Positions 1 through 8,829 are shown, counted from the first letter of the stretch. The stretch is 64,000 nt of DNA from an uncultured Alsobacter sp. (GCF_945952055.1 NZ_CAMFHB010000029.1:20028-84027); one strand, 5' to 3'. Translations and numbers: made by a program. Notes: generated by a model not told the origin, from the sequence alone.

Positions 1-893
1 CGCATGGCCAGGACGGCGAGGGGAATCAGGGCTCCGCCCCAGAGCATGGCCGTCGCGCCGTGCAGGGCCAGGGCCGGGCGTGACAGCCACGCCGGTTCGG
101 CCGTCGCGGCATGGCCGGTGACCGCCAAGCCCGTGGCGGCCAGGGCCGTGGCCAGTCCGGACAGCGGCAGGGAGCGCCCGCGACCCAGGCCTGCCGTGAG
201 CAAGCCGCCGAGGATCAGGGCCAGGCTGGGGCCGAGCGAGGTCGAGGCGGCCATCTGCCAGGGGCCGGGCCCGGCCAGGGACTCCCAGGTTCCACCCAGG
301 AGGTCGATGCCCGCCAGGCCGAGCCCTCCGATCGCCCCGGCCGCGCCGGCCCACAAGGCGACCGACGCGAGGCGCCAGGGCGCGGCGCCGACGCTGCGTC
401 CCGGCGTCAGCCAGGAGAGACCGAAGGCCGATCCGATGCCGAAGACGAGGCCGGCATAGAGCAGCACGCGAAAGGCCCACAGGCCGGCGACGAGGCTGGG
501 ATCGGTCGCCGACACCGTGCTCCTCGCCGCCGGAGCGGCCGCTCCGATCGAGAAGGAGACGGTGCCGGCCACCGGATGCCCGTCGGCGGAGACGACCCGC
601 CAGCTGAGGAGGTAGGCCCCGTCCGCGAGCGGCGGCAGAGGCACTTCCACGAACTCGCCGCGCGGGCGCGGGACGAGGTCGGCAGCGGTCCCGTCCGGCG
701 CGGTGAGCCGCAGCACGAGGGGTCGGACCGGCTCGCTGAAGCGGAGCCCCGCGACCGGCAGGCCGCGCGGCATCGCGGTACCGTCCTCCGGCATGCTGCC
801 GACGAGGGAGGCGTGGGCTCGCGCCTCCTGGTGCGGCCAGGCAAGGCCGCAGGCGAGGGCCGCCAGGAGCAGCAGGAGGCGCAACGGGCGCAT
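1..893 (-). CDS. CopC-CopD fusion copper resistance/uptake protein (partial, runs off window start)
   Basis: The reverse strand from the ATG at 893 reads without a stop to base 1, so the C-terminus lies outside the window. The first 26 residues are a signal peptide ending ARA, so the mature protein would begin with His27 (HASL), the usual N-terminal copper ligand of CopC. Residues 27 to about 118 form a CopC domain with a second conserved His in ADGHPVAGT. Several hydrophobic helices follow, as in CopD/YcnJ membrane domains. CopC binds periplasmic copper and CopD is thought to move it across the inner membrane. It is the last gene of a reverse-strand set with the DUF1775 and DUF2946-like genes, 10 bases downstream of DUF1775, so it is probably cotranscribed. 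The family assignment is firm; direction of transport is inferred. Confidence 0.85.
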   Translation of the reverse strand, partial: MRPLRLLLLLAALACGLAWPHQEARAHASLVGSMPEDGTAMPRGLPVAGLRFSEPVRPLVLRLTAPDGTAADLVPRPRGEFVEVPLPPLADGAYLLSWRVVSADGHPVAGTVSFSIGAAAPAARSTVSATDPSLVAGLWAFRVLLYAGLVFGIGSAFGLSWLTPGRSVGAAPWRLASVALWAGAAGAIGGLGLAGIDLLGGTWESLAGPGPWQMAASTSLGPSLALILGGLLTAGLGRGRSLPLSGLATALAATGLAVTGHAATAEPAWLSRPALALHGATAMLWGGALIPLAVLAM

Positions 894-903
894 GCCGCGC
901 GAC

Positions 904-1434
904 TCAGTTCGTCGCGGGCAGCAGCTTCACGCTGGGCGCCGGCTCCTTGTAGTCGTCGGCCGACTTGCCGGGCGCCGGGATCTCGATCCAACGGTGCGTC
1001 CCGGTCTCGCACTCCTGCACCACGGGGATGTAGAGGCGGGATCCAGGCTCGAGGGCGTCGGAGAGATAGCCGCGGACGACGAACTCGTCGTAGTGCTCGT
1101 CGAGCAGCTTTCCGGTCCAGATCACCTCCCGCACGCCCTCCTTGAGCGTCTCGTCGTAATATTTGACGGGCTGCGGGTAAGGCGCGCGGATGGTCTCCAG
1201 CGCCCAGCCGGCCTTGGGCATGGGCTTCACCGCGATGTAGCCCTCCGGAATGCGGACCCGGACCTTCAGCGTCGCGCTGCCCTGGCAGCCGTGCCCGACC
1301 CGGATCGTGGCCTTGTAGCTCGACTTGATGGGCGCCTGCGTGACCTCCAGGGTCGCATGGGCCAGGGCCGGTGCCGCCTGGAAGGGGGCGAGGATGGTGA
1401 TGCCGGCCAGCGCCAGCAGGGTGCGGAGTGTCAT
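904..1434 (-). CDS. YcnI-like DUF1775 copper-binding protein
   Basis: A 176-residue exported protein with a signal peptide (about residues 1-25, ending ALA) and a mature N-terminus starting HATLEV, the exposed histidine expected in YcnI/DUF1775 copper metallochaperones. The middle carries the family pattern of a beta-sandwich (AVKPMPKAGW, GVREVIWTG, DEFVVRGYL). It lies between the DUF2946-like gene and the CopC-CopD fusion on the same strand, which is the arrangement seen in YcnI-YcnJ copper acquisition operons. Family membership is clear from the sequence; the exact copper-handling step is taken from the family. Confidence 0.85.
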   Translation of the reverse strand: MTLRTLLALAGITILAPFQAAPALAHATLEVTQAPIKSSYKATIRVGHGCQGSATLKVRVRIPEGYIAVKPMPKAGWALETIRAPYPQPVKYYDETLKEGVREVIWTGKLLDEHYDEFVVRGYLSDALEPGSRLYIPVVQECETGTHRWIEIPAPGKSADDYKEPAPSVKLLPATN

Positions 1435-1523
1435 GGTGGAATCCTGAGGTCAGCGGAGGCGCCTGCGCCAGGGGCAGGCACCGCTCTCGAATGGCGATCG
1501 GGGAACGTGTTGACGGCTCGGGT

Positions 1524-1919
1524 CTAGGACGCCGGCGGGCCGCGCTGGGCGCGCCCATGCCACCACGCCGCCGGGCTGATGCCGTGGCGCTGGTCCTGCC
1601 TCCAGACGATCCCGTGGACCCGGCGCTGCAGGGGCTGCACCGTTGACACGCTGTCGTCGGGGACCGGGCCGAGGACGCCCACGACGCGGCTCAAGGTACA
1701 ATCGTCGCAAACCTCGGCCCCATGCGAGCCCGGGTGATCGGGGAAGGGGGCATGGGTGCCGACGTCGGTGAGGCACAGGGCCGACCAGGGGTCGCTGCCC
1801 GGCACCATCACGCCCGCGATCGCGGATGCGAACACCACCTTCACGATCAGCGCATAGGCGATCGCGAGCGCGACGAGCCCGCGCGACCTCCCCATCCGGA
1901 TCGTCCACCGCAATGTCAT
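1524..1919 (-). CDS. DUF2946-like small membrane/periplasmic protein of the copper operon
   Basis: A 131-residue protein with one hydrophobic N-terminal segment (about residues 13-38) followed by a loop rich in His and Cys (LCLTDVGTHAPFPDHPG, then EVCDDCTLS). That layout resembles the DUF2946 proteins often found beside copper genes. The His/Cys region could bind a metal. The C-terminal third is basic and low in conserved features. It is the first gene of the reverse-strand copper set, 89 bases upstream of DUF1775. The name is a tentative family match from layout and context. Confidence 0.5.
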   Translation of the reverse strand: MTLRWTIRMGRSRGLVALAIAYALIVKVVFASAIAGVMVPGSDPWSALCLTDVGTHAPFPDHPGSHGAEVCDDCTLSRVVGVLGPVPDDSVSTVQPLQRRVHGIVWRQDQRHGISPAAWWHGRAQRGPPAS

Positions 1920-1986
1920 GGGCGGGACGTTAGGGGAGCGTGACCGTCACTGCAATACGAGGGATCGTCGTTGTGGTTAGTCCCGA

Positions 1987-2304
1987 TCAGCCGCCGGGCA
2001 GCCCGCGCCGGGCGTCGTAGTCGAGCAGGCCGCGGTCCTGTGGCGCCTGCGCCGGGGTCGTGTCCGTCCGCCCGGGGGCGATGGCCTCGCAGGAGCCCGC
2101 CACGAAGGCCATCTGGTGCGCGGCCAGAACGAGCCAGACCCGCATCATGGCCCAGAAGCTGTCGTCGGGTGAGAGCAGGGCGCTCCATTCGGTGGCGCAG
2201 GCCGTGAGCAGGACGAGCATCGAACTCATCAGGAGCATCGCCGCCCTGCAGCGGAAGCCCAGGAGAAGGCCGACGATCGATGCCAGTGCGAGACTCGTAA
2301 TCAT
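1987..2304 (-). CDS. Small hypothetical membrane protein
   Basis: A 105-residue protein that I do not recognise. The first two thirds contain hydrophobic segments (about residues 1-35 and 48-70, with SLALASIVGLLLGF and MMRVWLVLAAHQMAFV); the tail is polar and proline-rich. It lies 67 bases upstream of the DUF2946-like gene on the same strand and might share its transcript. It could have a role in copper handling by position only. Confidence 0.4.
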   Translation of the reverse strand: MITSLALASIVGLLLGFRCRAAMLLMSSMLVLLTACATEWSALLSPDDSFWAMMRVWLVLAAHQMAFVAGSCEAIAPGRTDTTPAQAPQDRGLLDYDARRGLPGG

Positions 2305-2676
2305 GGCTGCGGGGCCCGGTGCGCGACAATGTGATCCCTGTCGCGGCCATCTGACGCTCTCGCTTCTGGATCAATGATGAACGCAATTGCCGAAATTCGG
2401 GGGTATTGGCGGTATTCAAGCTTCGGCTCTGCAGTTCGCACCTTCTACTTGTGAATACTCGCTTTTTACGTGTGGACCTTTTCGCGAATCGCGCTTCCGT
2501 TCTGGCTTATGCGCGCCAAAGATGCACCGCGTTCGCCGGCCTCGCGGGGCCCCTGTTTCAGGCTCGGCTGCGGCGGCCATCGCGGATTGCCAAGCCTGGC
2601 CCTCGCCGCCACGCTGGCGTGCGCTAGATCGGATGCGGGAACGAGGTCGCAGCGCTGCACACAGCAGGAGGGGCTC
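2305..2676. other. Intergenic region with no supported gene
   Basis: These 372 bases separate reverse-strand gene 1987-2304 from the forward metallo-hydrolase, so they should hold both promoters. The stretch 2370-2480 is more AT-rich than its surroundings and contains a short inverted repeat (CCGAA-A-TTCGG, 2390-2400). No EcfG-type promoter and no convincing -35/-10 pair was found. Confidence 0.5.
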
Positions 2677-3477
2677 ATGGGTCGTTGGTTCGGTCTGTCT
2701 CTTGTCGCCGCCGTGATGGCCGCCGTCGTGGGGGCACCGGGACGCGCGGTCGCGGCGGACAGCCAGGCGTGCATGGGCCTGGTGTCGCAGAGGGACCTGC
2801 CCATCCAGCGCGTCGCGGTGGGGCCGGGCGAGGTGGGCCTGACCTTCGTCGGCCATGCCACCTTCCTCATCGAGACGCCGGGCGGCATCCTCGCCGCCAC
2901 CGACTACAACGACTATGTGCGCCCGTCGGCGATCCCCGACCTGGTCACCATGAACCACGCCCACGGCACGCATTTCACTAACGCTCCCGACCCGCGCATC
3001 AAGCACGTGCTGCGCGGATGGAACGTGCCGGGCGTCCCGGCCCGCCACGACGTCACCGTCGGTGACCTGCAGGTCCGCAACGTTCCCACGAGTATCAGGA
3101 ACTGGAACGGCGGCACCGAGCACGACGGCAATTCCATCTTCGTGTTCCAGGCGGCGGGCCTGTGCATCGCCCATCTGGGGCACCTGCATCACACGCTCAA
3201 CGCGTCCCACCTGAAGCTTCTCGGGCACATCGACGTCCTGCTGGTGCCGGTCGACGGCAACTACACGCTCGACATGGACGGGATGCTCGAGGTGCTGCGG
3301 TCGATCAACGCCCCTTTGATGATCCCGATGCACTATTTCGGCTCCAGCACCCTGAACCGGTTCCTGGCCCGGGTGCAGGAAAACTGGACGGTCGAGCGCT
3401 CGCCGACGGCATCGATCACCCTGTCGCGCGCGAGCCTTCCGCCCACGCCCAAGGTGCTCGTGCTGCCGGGGAATTGA
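2677..3477 (+). CDS. Exported metallo-beta-lactamase-fold hydrolase (UlaG-like)
   Basis: A 266-residue protein started at the ATG at 2677 because a good ribosome binding site (CAGGAGGGG) lies just before it and the first 27 residues form a signal peptide (ending AVA-AD). The metal-binding motif of the metallo-beta-lactamase superfamily is visible as NHAHGTH (His94, His96, His99), with FVGHATFLIE before it and further metal-ligand candidates in LGHLHH and PMHYFG. The pattern resembles UlaG/YtnP-type hydrolases rather than true beta-lactamases. The substrate cannot be read from the sequence. It stands alone, followed 100 bases later by the GH3 gene. Confidence 0.75.
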   Translation: MGRWFGLSLVAAVMAAVVGAPGRAVAADSQACMGLVSQRDLPIQRVAVGPGEVGLTFVGHATFLIETPGGILAATDYNDYVRPSAIPDLVTMNHAHGTHFTNAPDPRIKHVLRGWNVPGVPARHDVTVGDLQVRNVPTSIRNWNGGTEHDGNSIFVFQAAGLCIAHLGHLHHTLNASHLKLLGHIDVLLVPVDGNYTLDMDGMLEVLRSINAPLMIPMHYFGSSTLNRFLARVQENWTVERSPTASITLSRASLPPTPKVLVLPGN

Positions 3478-3577
3478 GCTAACCACTTCCGCGTGCCGCC
3501 GTTGCTGGCCAGGCCTTGGCCGCGTATGAGAGAAGCTGGCCGTCAAGGCCAAGCCCCCTCGATCCGCGAGCCTTCCC

Positions 3578-5857
3578 GTGTCTCCTGTGTCCCGTGTCCG
3601 TTCCCTGGTGCGCCGCCGCCTCGCGCCCCTCGCCGGCCTCGCCATCGCCGTCCTGTGCGCCGGGCAGGCTCCGGCCGGATCCCGCGTCGAGGATCTCCTG
3701 GCCAAGATGACGCTCGAGGAGAAGATCGGGCAGTTGAACCTGGTCTCGGGGCATCATGCGGTCACGGGGCCCTACACGCGCTCTGACGTGCGCAGCGCCA
3801 TCCTGAAGGGTGAAGCGGGCGCGCTCTTCAACGTGTACGGCGCCGAGTACACGCGCGGGCTCCAGGAAATGGCCGTGTGGCAAACGCGGCTCGGCATTCC
3901 CCTGCTGCTCGGCTTCGACGTGCTTCACGGCTATCGCACCATCTTCCCGGTGCCCCTGGCGCAGGCGGCGAGCTGGGATCTCGAAGCGATCGAGCAGTCC
4001 GAGCGCATCTCGGCCACCGAGGCGTCGGCCGCCGGGGTGAACTGGATCTTCTCCCCCATGGTCGACATGTCCCGCGATCCGCGCTGGGGACGGGTCGTCG
4101 AGGGGGCCGGCGAATCCGCCTGGCTGGGGTCGCGCATCGCCGAGGCCCGGGTGCGGGGGCTGCAGGGCAAGTCGCTCGCCGCCGCCGACAGCGTGGCCGC
4201 GTGCGTCAAGCATTTCGCCGCCAACGGCGCCACCGAGGGCGGCCGCGAATACAGTGGCGGGGACATCTCGGAACGGGCGCTGCGCGAAACCCAGCTTCCG
4301 CCCTTCAAGGCGTCCGTCGAGTCGGGCGCCCGCTGCATCATGTCCGCGTTCAACGCGGTGGACGGCGTCCCCGGCGTCGCCAACGATCGCCTTCTGCGCG
4401 ACATCCTCAGGCGCGAATGGGGCTTCCGCGGCATCGTGGTCAGCGACTTCGGAGCCGTCGAGGAGCTCACGGTGCACGGCGTGGCCGACACCGCCACGGA
4501 CGCAGCGCGACAGGCGTTCCGGGCCGGTACCGACATCGACATGGAGAGCCGCACCTACGTGTCGCAGCTCGCCGCGCTGGTGCGCAGCAATGCCGTGCCG
4601 ATCAGCGAGATCGACGACGCGGTGCGCCGCATCCTCCAGCTGAAGGAGGACCTCGGCCTGTTCGAGGATCCCTACCGCCGGTCCGTTCCGGCCCGCGAAG
4701 CCTCCCTGGTGGGCAACGGCTCGCACTTCGACGCGGCGAGGACGCTCGCGGAGAAGTCCATGGTGCTGCTCAAGAACGAGCGCAACACGCTGCCCTTTCC
4801 CATCGCCGTCAAGCGCGTGGCGGTGATCGGGCCGCTCGCCGACGCAAAGGCCGACACGCTGGGGCCCTGGGCCGCCAACGGCCAGCCGGAGGATGCGGTG
4901 ACGCTCCTCGGCGGCATCCGGCGGGTCCTGAAGGTCATGGCGGAGGATGCCGACATCGCGTTCTCCTCCGGCGGCAGCATCGACCGGTCGTCGCCGGCGG
5001 ACATCGCGGCCGCGGTGAAGATCGCGGCGCGCGCCGACGTCGTCGTGCTCGCGCTCGGCGAACGCTCGACCATGAGCGGTGAATCGGCGAGCCGCGCCTC
5101 GCTCGACTTGCCCGGCGACCAGATGGCGCTGGCGCGCGCGGTGCTCGCGCTCGGCAAGCCGACCGCCGTGGTCCTGTTCAACGGGCGCCCGCTCACCATC
5201 GAGGACCTGGACAAAGAGGCTCCGGCCATCCTGGAGGCCTGGTATCCCGGCAGTGCGGGCGGGCTCGCCGCCGCGCGTATCCTGTTCGGCCTGGCCGAGC
5301 CGCAGGGGCGGCTGCCGATGACGTTCCCGCGCTCCGTCGGCCAGATCCCGATCTATTTCGACCAGCGGCCCACGGGCCGTCCGGCGGGCGACCAGCCCAA
5401 GCCCTACACCACCGGATACCAGGACGTCGGGCCGCGCCCGCTCTATTCCTTCGGCCACGGGCTCACCTACACGTCCTTCTTCCTGGGTGCGCCCAGGCTC
5501 GACCAGCCGGTGCTCAAGCAGGGCGGGGCGGTGACCGTCTCGGTGGACGTGATGAACACCGGGCCACGCACCGGAACGGCGGTGGTGCAGCTCTACATCC
5601 GGCACAAGGTCGCCAAGGTCTCCCGGCCGGTGAAGGAGCTGAAGGGTTTCGCGCGCGTCACGCTGCCCCCGGGCGGTGTCGGCGTCGCCAAGATCCCCCT
5701 CGCGGAAGGCGACCTCGCGTTCTGGCAGCCGGAGGGCCGTTTCGCGCCCCCGGAGGGCGGACAGATCTCGGTGATGACCGGTCTCGATTCCGACCAGCTG
5801 AAGGCCACCGTGCTGGAGTACCAGCCCCGGGACGTCACGCGCCAGGCCAGCAACTGA
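3578..5857 (+). CDS. bglX: Glycoside hydrolase family 3 beta-glucosidase
   Basis: A 759-residue periplasmic enzyme with a GTG start and a signal peptide (about residues 1-34). The GH3 N-terminal barrel shows the substrate-binding KHF (211-213), GFDVLHGYRTIFP and the nucleophile Asp290 in IVVSDFG. The C-terminal sandwich domain carries MSGESASRASLDLPGDQ, where the acid/base glutamate is expected, and a fibronectin-III-like domain (RTGTAVVQLYI, RPVKELKGF) closes the protein. Length and domain order match BglX. It would cleave beta-glucosides in the periplasm. It is not in an obvious operon. An alternative in-frame GTG lies nine bases downstream. Confidence 0.92.
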   Translation: MSPVSRVRSLVRRRLAPLAGLAIAVLCAGQAPAGSRVEDLLAKMTLEEKIGQLNLVSGHHAVTGPYTRSDVRSAILKGEAGALFNVYGAEYTRGLQEMAVWQTRLGIPLLLGFDVLHGYRTIFPVPLAQAASWDLEAIEQSERISATEASAAGVNWIFSPMVDMSRDPRWGRVVEGAGESAWLGSRIAEARVRGLQGKSLAAADSVAACVKHFAANGATEGGREYSGGDISERALRETQLPPFKASVESGARCIMSAFNAVDGVPGVANDRLLRDILRREWGFRGIVVSDFGAVEELTVHGVADTATDAARQAFRAGTDIDMESRTYVSQLAALVRSNAVPISEIDDAVRRILQLKEDLGLFEDPYRRSVPAREASLVGNGSHFDAARTLAEKSMVLLKNERNTLPFPIAVKRVAVIGPLADAKADTLGPWAANGQPEDAVTLLGGIRRVLKVMAEDADIAFSSGGSIDRSSPADIAAAVKIAARADVVVLALGERSTMSGESASRASLDLPGDQMALARAVLALGKPTAVVLFNGRPLTIEDLDKEAPAILEAWYPGSAGGLAAARILFGLAEPQGRLPMTFPRSVGQIPIYFDQRPTGRPAGDQPKPYTTGYQDVGPRPLYSFGHGLTYTSFFLGAPRLDQPVLKQGGAVTVSVDVMNTGPRTGTAVVQLYIRHKVAKVSRPVKELKGFARVTLPPGGVGVAKIPLAEGDLAFWQPEGRFAPPEGGQISVMTGLDSDQLKATVLEYQPRDVTRQASN

Positions 5858-5918
5858 CCAGCGGATGACGCTCCTGGGGAGCCAGGAGGCCGCTCTCAAC
5901 CTCCATCCGTCTCCGCCG

Positions 5919-5950
5919 CCCTGCCCGGGCCGAGCCCGGCCGGGGCAGGG
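5919..5950. repeat. REP-like palindromic element (copy 1)
   Basis: A near-perfect inverted repeat (13-base arms, one mismatch, 6-base loop) lies between the GH3 and DUF892 genes. Its core at 5923-5941 is the exact reverse complement of 63933-63951 near the other end of the window. A related palindrome is at 46737-46784. This looks like a dispersed intergenic REP-type family; it may also terminate GH3 transcription. Confidence 0.6.
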
Positions 5951-6029
5951 GGAGGGCGGGCAAGCTCGACCGGTGGCGCCGTTCAACGCCTCCGCGCCGC
6001 AAAGGCCCGGATTTACGGATGAATCGCCC

Positions 6030-6054
6030 GGAACATCCGGTGTCAGGCGTCGTT
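6030..6054 (+). promoter_or_regulatory. EcfG-type promoter before DUF892 gene
   Basis: GGAAC (6030-6034), 16-base spacer, CGTT (6051-6054): an exact match to the alphaproteobacterial general stress sigma factor consensus. It is 30 bases before the DUF892 start at 6084. Confidence 0.75.
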
Positions 6055-6083
6055 GGGACGGCCATGAACCGATGGAGATGGCC

Positions 6084-6614
6084 ATGACATTCACCGACAC
6101 CGGACCCGCGGGCGCTGCCCGCCAGCTGTTCCTCGACGGCGCGCGCAACGCCCACGCCCTGGAGAAGGAGGCCGAGCAGCTGATCAAGCGGCAGCTCGAC
6201 CGCGTCGAAAGCTATCCGCAGGTCGCCCAGCGGCTGCGCCAGCACCTGGACGAGACCAAGCGGCAGGAGGAGCGCCTCGAGCGCATTCTCGAGGGCCAGG
6301 ACGACTCCACCTCCACCATCAAAGACACGATGATGTCCCTGATGGGCAATCTGGGCGCTCTGGCCCATGCGCCGGCCGACGACGAGATCCTCAAGAACAC
6401 CTTCGCCAACCTGGCCTTCGAGAACTACGAGATCGCGGCCTACAAGTCGCTGATCACGATGGGCGAGGCGGCTGGCCTGACGCGGGAGGTCGAGCTGCTC
6501 CGCCAGTCGCTCAGCGAGGAGCAGGACATGGCGCGCTGGATTGACGACAACGTCGAGACGGTGACGCGGGAGCATCTCGCGCTGCGCGCCAGTGGCCGAC
6601 AGGCCGATCGGTAA
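6084..6614 (+). CDS. Ferritin-like DUF892 (YciE-type) stress protein
   Basis: A 176-residue all-helical protein of the DUF892/YciE family, related to ferritin-like four-helix bundles. Family features are RQLFLDGARNAHALEKEAEQ, paired acidic residues (ENYEIAAYKSL) and SEEQDMARWIDDN. The ATG at 6084 was preferred over upstream in-frame ATGs at 6072 and 6078 because GGAG sits at 6074-6077. An EcfG-type promoter lies immediately upstream, so it is probably stress induced. A second DUF892 gene is at 42501-42992. Biochemical function of the family is poorly known. Confidence 0.85.
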   Translation: MTFTDTGPAGAARQLFLDGARNAHALEKEAEQLIKRQLDRVESYPQVAQRLRQHLDETKRQEERLERILEGQDDSTSTIKDTMMSLMGNLGALAHAPADDEILKNTFANLAFENYEIAAYKSLITMGEAAGLTREVELLRQSLSEEQDMARWIDDNVETVTREHLALRASGRQADR

Positions 6615-6619
6615 GGGAT

Positions 6620-6673
6620 ATTGCACATTATAAAAATGTGGAAACTAAATAATTCCACGTTGTAATGTGTAAT
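6620..6673. other. AT-rich nested dyad
   Basis: An AT-rich island holds an outer imperfect inverted repeat (6620-6630 against 6663-6673, 10 of 11 bases, core CACATTA/TAATGTG) enclosing a perfect inner one (GTGGAA 6638-6643, TTCCAC 6653-6658). It lies after the DUF892 stop and before a sigma70-like promoter. It could be an operator or a terminator stem; no T-run follows the outer arm. Confidence 0.5.
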
Positions 6674-6674
6674 C

Positions 6675-6702
6675 TTGTAAAACGCATCGCTTGCGGTATG
6701 AT
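6675..6702 (+). promoter_or_regulatory. Sigma70-like promoter
   Basis: TTGTAA (6675-6680), 16-base spacer, TATGAT (6697-6702), about 45 bases before the start of the gene at 6747. It directly follows the AT-rich dyad, which is in position to act as an operator. Confidence 0.45.
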
Positions 6703-6746
6703 CTTCGAACGGAGCCCCCCGTGAGGGCTCGGTTCGGAGGCCTTCC

Positions 6747-7076
6747 ATGGCGCAGGTTCACGACGCGGCGGTCATCAGCCTCTACCGAGCCGGCTCCGCG
6801 CGCGGCCATGGGCTGCGCCGGGGCCTCGAGGCCGCCGGCCGCTGGGTGCGTGGCCTGCTGACGGACGGCCTGACGGCGGATGCCTTCCTGGTCCTCGCCG
6901 GCCACGAGTCCGTCGCGGTGCTTCTGCGGCGGCCGGACGGCTACGTCCTGGTGGCCCGCAATGCCGGGATTTCGGGCCTCGACGGGCAGGTCTATGCCGA
7001 GGCTGAGTTCGCCCGCGATGCCGTGACCAGGGCGCTCGCGCGGACTGTATCCCTGTCCCCCGTCTGGTATAGCTGA
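6747..7076 (+). CDS. Hypothetical protein
   Basis: A 109-residue protein not recognised. It begins MAQVHDAAV and has no signal peptide or membrane segment. The middle has an alternating hydrophobic pattern (DAFLVLAGHESVAVLLRRPDGYVLVARNAG) suggestive of beta strands. A sigma70-like promoter and an AT-rich dyad precede it, and the cysteine synthase gene follows after 59 bases on the same strand. Coding is supported by the isolated open frame and upstream signals only. Confidence 0.5.
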   Translation: MAQVHDAAVISLYRAGSARGHGLRRGLEAAGRWVRGLLTDGLTADAFLVLAGHESVAVLLRRPDGYVLVARNAGISGLDGQVYAEAEFARDAVTRALARTVSLSPVWYS

Positions 7077-7135
7077 GCGATCAGCAAGCCGGGCGGTTGG
7101 TCGTGGCCGCTCCGTACCCCCGTGAGACACCGCGC

Positions 7136-8167
7136 ATGCCCATCAGAAACGGTATCGTCGAGGCGATCGGCAACACGCCGCTCATCACCCTGAAGCGCGC
7201 CTCCGAAAGGACGGGCTGCAGGATCCTGGGCAAGGCCGAGTTCATGAATCCGGGCCAGTCGGTCAAGGATCGCGCCGCGCTCTTCATCATCCAGGACGCC
7301 GTGCGTCGCGGCGAACTGCGGCCCGGCGGCACCATCGTCGAGGGCACGGCCGGCAACACCGGCATCGGTCTCGCGCTGGTGGGCAATGCGCTCGGCTTCC
7401 GCACGGTCATCGTCATTCCCGATACGCAGTCGCAGGAAAAGAAGGACATGCTGCGCCTGGCGGGTGCGGAGCTGGTCGAAGTCCCGGCCGTGCCCTACGC
7501 CAACCCCAACAACTACGTGAAGGTCTCCGGCCGCCTGGCGGACGAACTCGCCCGCACCGATCCCAACGGGGCCGTCTGGGCCAACCAGTTCGACAACGTC
7601 GCGAACCGGCAGGCCCACATCGAATCGACCGGGCCCGAGATCTTCGAGCAGACCGGCGGCAAGGTCGACGGCTTCATCTGCGCCGTCGGCACGGGGGGCA
7701 CGCTGGCCGGCACCGCGATGGCGCTGAAGGAGCGCAACCCTGCGATCACGATCGGTCTCGCCGACCCCATGGGCGCGGCGCTCTACAGCTGGGTGACCAC
7801 GGGCGAACTGAAATCGAGCGGCTCGTCCATCACGGAAGGCATCGGGCAGGGGAGGATCACCCGCAACCTGGAAGGGGCGCCGATCGACGTCGCCTTCCAG
7901 ATCCCCGACGAGGAAGCCATTCCGGTCGTCTTCGATCTTCTCGAACACGAAGGCCTGTGCCTGGGCGGATCCTCGGGCATCAACGTCGCAGGGGCGATCC
8001 GGCTCGCCGAGACGCTCGGGCCGGGACACACCATCGTGACGATCCTGTGCGACTACGGCACCCGCTACCAGTCGAAGCTCTTCAACCCGGACTTCCTGCG
8101 GTCCAAGGGCCTGCCGGTTCCCGGCTGGCTCGAGGCGAGCCGCGGCGTGAAGGCCCCGCTGGTCTGA
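7136..8167 (+). CDS. cysK: Cysteine synthase (O-acetylserine sulfhydrylase, CysK-type)
   Basis: A 343-residue PLP enzyme of the cysteine synthase/cystathionine beta-synthase family. The PLP lysine is Lys44 in NPGQSVKDRAA. The substrate loop EGTAGNTGIG and the phosphate-binding AVGTGGTLAG are intact, and the C-terminus carries GGSSGINV. It would form cysteine from O-acetylserine and sulfide, using sulfide from the CysH/CysI pathway encoded 4-7 kb downstream. The ATG at 7136 was chosen because the conserved PIRNGIVEAIGNTPLI follows at once. The central region (YANPNNYVKVSGRLADEL) is typical of longer CysK-like proteins annotated as cysteine synthase A in Alphaproteobacteria. Confidence 0.85.
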   Translation: MPIRNGIVEAIGNTPLITLKRASERTGCRILGKAEFMNPGQSVKDRAALFIIQDAVRRGELRPGGTIVEGTAGNTGIGLALVGNALGFRTVIVIPDTQSQEKKDMLRLAGAELVEVPAVPYANPNNYVKVSGRLADELARTDPNGAVWANQFDNVANRQAHIESTGPEIFEQTGGKVDGFICAVGTGGTLAGTAMALKERNPAITIGLADPMGAALYSWVTTGELKSSGSSITEGIGQGRITRNLEGAPIDVAFQIPDEEAIPVVFDLLEHEGLCLGGSSGINVAGAIRLAETLGPGHTIVTILCDYGTRYQSKLFNPDFLRSKGLPVPGWLEASRGVKAPLV

Positions 8168-8278
8168 CGGTGCGTGCCGGGAGCACGCGAGCGCTCCCGG
8201 GCCTCACGCCGCCCGACGGGATCGGGCGGGCGCAGGCGAGGGGACCGCGACGGTCGAACCCGAAGGACCCGCGGCGCC

Positions 8279-8662
8279 TCAGAGCACGACGAGTTTCATC
8301 GGCTTGTCGAGAACCTTCAGGACCCGGGCGAGCTCGTGGCCGCGCTTGAGCACCAGTCCGCTCTGCGTGATCACCGCATAGGCGCCCTGGCGGCGCGCCA
8401 GCTTCGGGGTCTTTTCCACGCGGTACAGCGGATACTCGTTGCTGCGGCGGTAGATGCTGAAGACGGCCCGGTCCTTCAGGAAGTCCATGGCGTAGTCGCG
8501 CCACTCGCCCTCGGCGACCTTGCGCCCGTAAAGATCGAACAGTTCGCGCAATTCCACGCGGTCGAAGGCGACCTGTGCGGGAGCCGGTGATGAGAAACCG
8601 GCTGGAGCCGTTTCGCGGGGCCAAGCCATCCGCTGCGTCTCCGACGCGTCCGTCTCGCTCAT
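8279..8662 (-). CDS. DUF2794 family protein
   Basis: A 127-residue protein matching the alphaproteobacterial DUF2794 family. The conserved core runs VAFDRVELRELFDLYGR, EWRDYAMDFLKDRAVFS, then KLARRQGAYAVITQSG and LKRGHEL. The function is unknown. It stands alone on the reverse strand between cysK and htpG. No signal peptide or membrane segment is present. Confidence 0.85.
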   Translation of the reverse strand: MSETDASETQRMAWPRETAPAGFSSPAPAQVAFDRVELRELFDLYGRKVAEGEWRDYAMDFLKDRAVFSIYRRSNEYPLYRVEKTPKLARRQGAYAVITQSGLVLKRGHELARVLKVLDKPMKLVVL

Positions 8663-8829
8663 CGCACCTCCTTCACGAGACTGTCACTTCCGCCACTGTG
8701 GCACGGTTGTTCAGGCGTCGGGAAGGGGCGCCGGGCGCTTTTTCGCGCCCGCCCAAAGGGCAGAAAAGGCGTGTGGATTCGCCTTGAATTTGCCTTGGAC
8801 CGGCCCTTGGGCGGCCCTACTGGCCCGGC

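Noticed and set aside
3479..6187. Very long open frame (about 900 codons) on the reverse strand opposite the GH3 gene
   Set aside because: It mirrors the GC-rich codon pattern of the GH3 gene, has an Arg/Gly/Asp-rich composition with no domain, and overlaps a gene with clear catalytic motifs.
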